Assembly (NCBI GenBank): GCA_050692195.1
Contig: JBOGVA010000018.1
Coordinates: 1-64,000 of the forward strand
Length of the DNA stretch: 64,000 bases
Origin: JBOGVA01 sp050692195
GTDB taxonomy: Bacteria; Actinomycetota; UBA4738
Direction of reading: 5' to 3'
Shown one piece after another: positions 61,729 to 64,000 of this stretch. Both the position numbers and the translations under genes were made by a program. The notes beneath the pieces are model-generated. The model had not been told where the DNA came from. It saw nothing but the letters and a program-made list of their open reading frames with translations, and did no database searches. How positions within the stretch are numbered: the first letter of the stretch is position 1; each line of letters begins with the position of its first letter.

Positions 61729-63090
61729 TCAGTCCTGCTCGAGCGCGTACCGGATCGCCCGAAGGAGCCGGTCGTCGTCTTCCGGCGGCACCGCGCGAAG
61801 GTCGAAGACCAGAGCGCCGTCCTCGAGCCGGCAGAACACGGGCGGCCTGCCCAGGCGGAGCCGGGCCGCCAGCCCGTTCGGCGAGCGGACGGGAAGGACG
61901 AGCTCCGCGGAAGGGATGGCGTGACCGGGGAGCGAGCCTCCCCCTGCCACCGCCTCGCTCTTCCTGACCGTTGCTCCCTTGAAGATGGAGGCCAGCCCTT
62001 TCGCCCGAGCTACGAGCGCGGATTGCCCAACCGAAAGGAGCTCCCACAGGGGGACCTGCTCCCGGCGGCCGGTCGCATAGAGACGCATCACGGCCTCGAG
62101 CGCGGCGACCGTCATCTTGTCGACTCGGAGGGCCCGAGCCAGGGGGTGGCGCCGCAGCCTCTCGATGAGGTCCGCCCTTCCGGCTAGGATCCCCGCCTGC
62201 GGGCCCCCCAGGAGCTTGTCGCCCGAGAACGAGACGACGTCGGCTCCTCCTGCCAGCGCTTCGGTCACCGCCGGCTCGTCCGCGGGGACCTCGGGGTATC
62301 GCTCCAGGAGCCCGCTCCCCAGGTCGTAGAGGAGTGGGACCGCGGCCGCGCGGGCGATCCCGGCCAGGTCCGCCAGGCCCACCGAGTTCGTGAACCCAAC
62401 CACGCGGTAGTTGCTGGGGTGGACCTTGAGGATCAAGCCCGTCTTGGGGCCGATCGCCCGCTGATAGTCGCCGGGGCGCGTCCGGTTCGTCGTCCCCACC
62501 TCCACGAGCTTCGCCCCCGAGGCGGCCATGATCTCCGGCAGCCGGAACTCTCCCCCGATCTCGATGAGCTCTCCCCTCGAGACCAGGACCTCCTTGCGGG
62601 AGGCCAGCGCGGCAAGCGCCAGCAGGAGCGCGGCCGCGTTGTTGTTGACCACGAGCGCCGCCTCCGCCCCGGTGAGGGCCTCGATGAGCGCCTCGGCGTG
62701 AGATGTCCTTCGGCCTCGCGCGCCGGTCTCCCGCTCCACCTCGAGGTCGGAGTACCCGCGCGCCGCCGCCGCGGCCGCCCGGGCGGCACGCTCCGGGAGC
62801 GGAGCGCGCCCCAATCCGGTGTGGAGCAGGACGCCGCTCGCGTTGATGACTTCGCTGATGCCGTAGAAGTTGCGGGCGGCGGCCCCCAGGGCCCTGGCCA
62901 GGATGACCTCCTCGTCGGGGATGGAGGTGCCCCGCGCGGCCTGCGCTCGAACGTTCGCCAGGGTGGTCTTCAGGGCATGCTTGACGACCGAACGGCCGAA
63001 CTTCGCCGAGCCCTTCCGCGCGGGTCCCGAGCCGAGGAGCGTATCCACCGATGGGACCTTCCTGCGAAGGTCCGCCTTGGCGCCGGCCAT
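61729..63090 (-). CDS. selA: Selenocysteine synthase SelA
   Basis: The 453-residue PLP enzyme starts at ATG 63090; an in-frame TTG at 63156 is possible. It has INASGVLLHTGLGRAPL, YSDLEVERETGARGRR, LVVNNNAAALLLAL, VGTTNRTRPGDYQRAI and the PLP Lys in VSFSGDKLLGG (about 291). It converts Ser-tRNA(Sec) to Sec-tRNA(Sec) using selenophosphate. It is cotranscribed with selB. selC and selD are not seen. Confidence 0.95.
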   Translation of the reverse strand: MAGAKADLRRKVPSVDTLLGSGPARKGSAKFGRSVVKHALKTTLANVRAQAARGTSIPDEEVILARALGAAARNFYGISEVINASGVLLHTGLGRAPLPERAARAAAAAARGYSDLEVERETGARGRRTSHAEALIEALTGAEAALVVNNNAAALLLALAALASRKEVLVSRGELIEIGGEFRLPEIMAASGAKLVEVGTTNRTRPGDYQRAIGPKTGLILKVHPSNYRVVGFTNSVGLADLAGIARAAAVPLLYDLGSGLLERYPEVPADEPAVTEALAGGADVVSFSGDKLLGGPQAGILAGRADLIERLRRHPLARALRVDKMTVAALEAVMRLYATGRREQVPLWELLSVGQSALVARAKGLASIFKGATVRKSEAVAGGGSLPGHAIPSAELVLPVRSPNGLAARLRLGRPPVFCRLEDGALVFDLRAVPPEDDDRLLRAIRYALEQD

Positions 63091-63130
63091 GGCAGTTGAA
63101 TCTACCAAGCCAGCGCGCTGCCTGGCCTGC

Positions 63131-63151
63131 CCAAGCTTGGACCAAGCTTGG
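63131..63151. promoter_or_regulatory. Tandem palindromes between selA and the kinase gene
   Basis: CCAAGCTTGG occurs twice (63131-63140 and 63142-63151) with 1 bp between. Each 10-mer is its own reverse complement. The pair lies 40 nt upstream of selA and 110 nt upstream of the divergent kinase gene, suggesting an operator for one or both. Confidence 0.5.
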
Positions 63152-63260
63152 GACAAAACGTGCCCCGAACGCCCCTCTGCGTGGCAAGCTGTCCTGGTGA
63201 GGGTGCCGAGGTCCGGCTATCCGTCGGTCGTCCGCCCGCGTCTGTAAGGGAAGGGGAGGC

Positions 63261-64000
63261 ATGACCCTCGCACGCATCGGCCGGTTCGAGGTGGAGCGCA
63301 CGCTGGGGAGCGGCAGCTTCGCCACGGTATGGCTGGCCCGGGACGAGGATCTGGACGCCTGGGTCGCCATCAAGCTGCTGGCCGAGAACTGGTCGGCCAA
63401 CGACGACGCGCGGCGCCGTTTCATCGAGGAAGCCCGCTCCCTCCGCCGCCTCGACAACGATCGCATCGTTCGCGTGTACGAAGTCGGGCGCCTCCCGGAC
63501 GACCGGCCATACATGGTCATGGAGTACGCGGACCGCGGCACCCTGGAAGACCGGATGAAGCTCCGGGGTGCTCTGGACCAGCCCTTCTCCGTGCGGGAAG
63601 CCGTCGAGATCAGCATGGAGATCGCGGCCTGCCTGGCGTCCGTCCACGGCCACCGGATCGTTCATCGGGACGTGAAGCCGAGCAACGTCCTGTTCCGGAG
63701 CTTCTCCCGGGAGCGGCAGGAGGCGATGCGCCGAGACGGTGACACCGTGGCCAGCGAACGGACGCTCCTGGGCGATTTCGGGATCGCCCGGCGGCTCGAA
63801 GGGGTCCTCGGCCAGACGATGGTCGTGGGCTCGCCTCTCTACATGGCTCCCGAGCAGGCGGACCCGGCACGGGCGGGCCAGGCCGACTATCGGAGCGACG
63901 TCTATTCCGGCGCGGCCATCCTCTACGAGCTGCTCGCCGGCGAGCTTCCCTACCGGTTCGATTCGGTGGCCGAGCTTCAGCGGGGCGACCCGCATTCGCC
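63261..64000 (+). CDS. Serine/threonine protein kinase (3' end outside window)
   Basis: The visible 246 codons start at ATG 63261 behind AAGGGGAGG. It is a PknB-type kinase domain: GSGSFATVW (Gly loop), VAIKLL (ATP Lys), [13 protein letters not shown] (catalytic loop), [11 protein letters not shown] (DFG), [11 protein letters not shown]. An insertion between catalytic loop and DFG ([14 protein letters not shown]) is unusual. Any extracellular sensor part lies beyond the window. Confidence 0.93.
   Translation, partial: MTLARIGRFEVERTLGSGSFATVWLARDEDLDAWVAIKLLAENWSANDDARRRFIEEARSLRRLDNDRIVRVYEVGRLPDDRPYMVMEYADRGTLEDRMKLRGALDQPFSVREAVEISMEIAACLASVHGHRIVHRDVKPSNVLFRSFSRERQEAMRRDGDTVASERTLLGDFGIARRLEGVLGQTMVVGSPLYMAPEQADPARAGQADYRSDVYSGAAILYELLAGELPYRFDSVAELQRGDPHS

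Noticed and set aside
1..64000. CRISPR arrays, prophage, insertion sequences or integrons
   Set aside because: No repeat-spacer arrays, transposase or integrase motifs, or terminal inverted repeats were found; the only large repeat is the duplicated lipoprotein segment.

Overview
The window is GC-rich (high-GC codon positions throughout). It carries two WhiB regulators, a class E sortase, UdgX, DinB, DUF2330 and DUF4012 proteins, many GTG starts and several leaderless-looking promoters (TAnnnT about 7 nt before the start codon). Together these indicate an actinobacterium (Actinomycetota), probably a deep-branching or uncultured lineage: the SRP RNA is the large, Alu-domain type rather than the short form of streptomycetes. 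No phage, IS element, CRISPR array or plasmid function was recognised.

Layout. 0-1.3 kb: a TetR regulator facing a two-gene membrane operon, with an operator inside a consensus promoter. 1.3-16.3 kb: a copper/thiol-redox region. A long minus-strand run holds a TlpA-like thioredoxin, a membrane protein, a SHOCT protein, a redoxin interrupted by UGA, a small TM protein, a cupredoxin and a CPH-type P1B ATPase. A plus-strand run holds a YHS peptide, CsoR and a CPC-type CopA. This part also holds every disrupted gene I found (CDF transporter, M23 peptidase, DUF1232, medium-chain dehydrogenase, a membrane protein with in-frame TGA, and a protein with in-frame TAG). 16.3-28 kb: UdgX, TadA, two tRNA-Ser genes, an LVIVD-repeat secreted protein, a DUF4012 / sortase E / sortase-substrate cluster, and a lipoprotein gene present twice about 6 kb apart with its flanks. 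28-33 kb: an ArsR-type regulator divergent from a heterodimeric ABC exporter. 33-40 kb: HAD phosphatase, DUF2330, beta-propeller, ilvE, large SRP RNA, dnaX, recR. 40-49 kb: an Aap-type amino-acid ABC transporter, lysC-asd, an ECF sigma factor with its partner, and a D-aminopeptidase. 49-59 kb: MazG, GT87-like transferase, rpsD, tRNA-Pro, GT4, phosphoesterase, YqeY, PBP1A with PASTA domains, two WhiB genes and an NfeD-like protein without its nucleophile. 59-64 kb: RidA, selB, selA and the start of a Ser/Thr kinase.

The central observation links two distant parts. The redoxin at 6.6-7.2 kb reads straight through one UGA at the active-site position, in a UxxC motif, with a bacterial-SECIS-like hairpin at the right distance. 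The same window encodes SelA and SelB, the enzymes that make and deliver selenocysteine. The redoxin is therefore most simply read as a selenocysteine lipoprotein co-encoded with copper-efflux and thiol-oxidoreductase genes. The selenocysteine tRNA (selC) and selD were not seen in the window.
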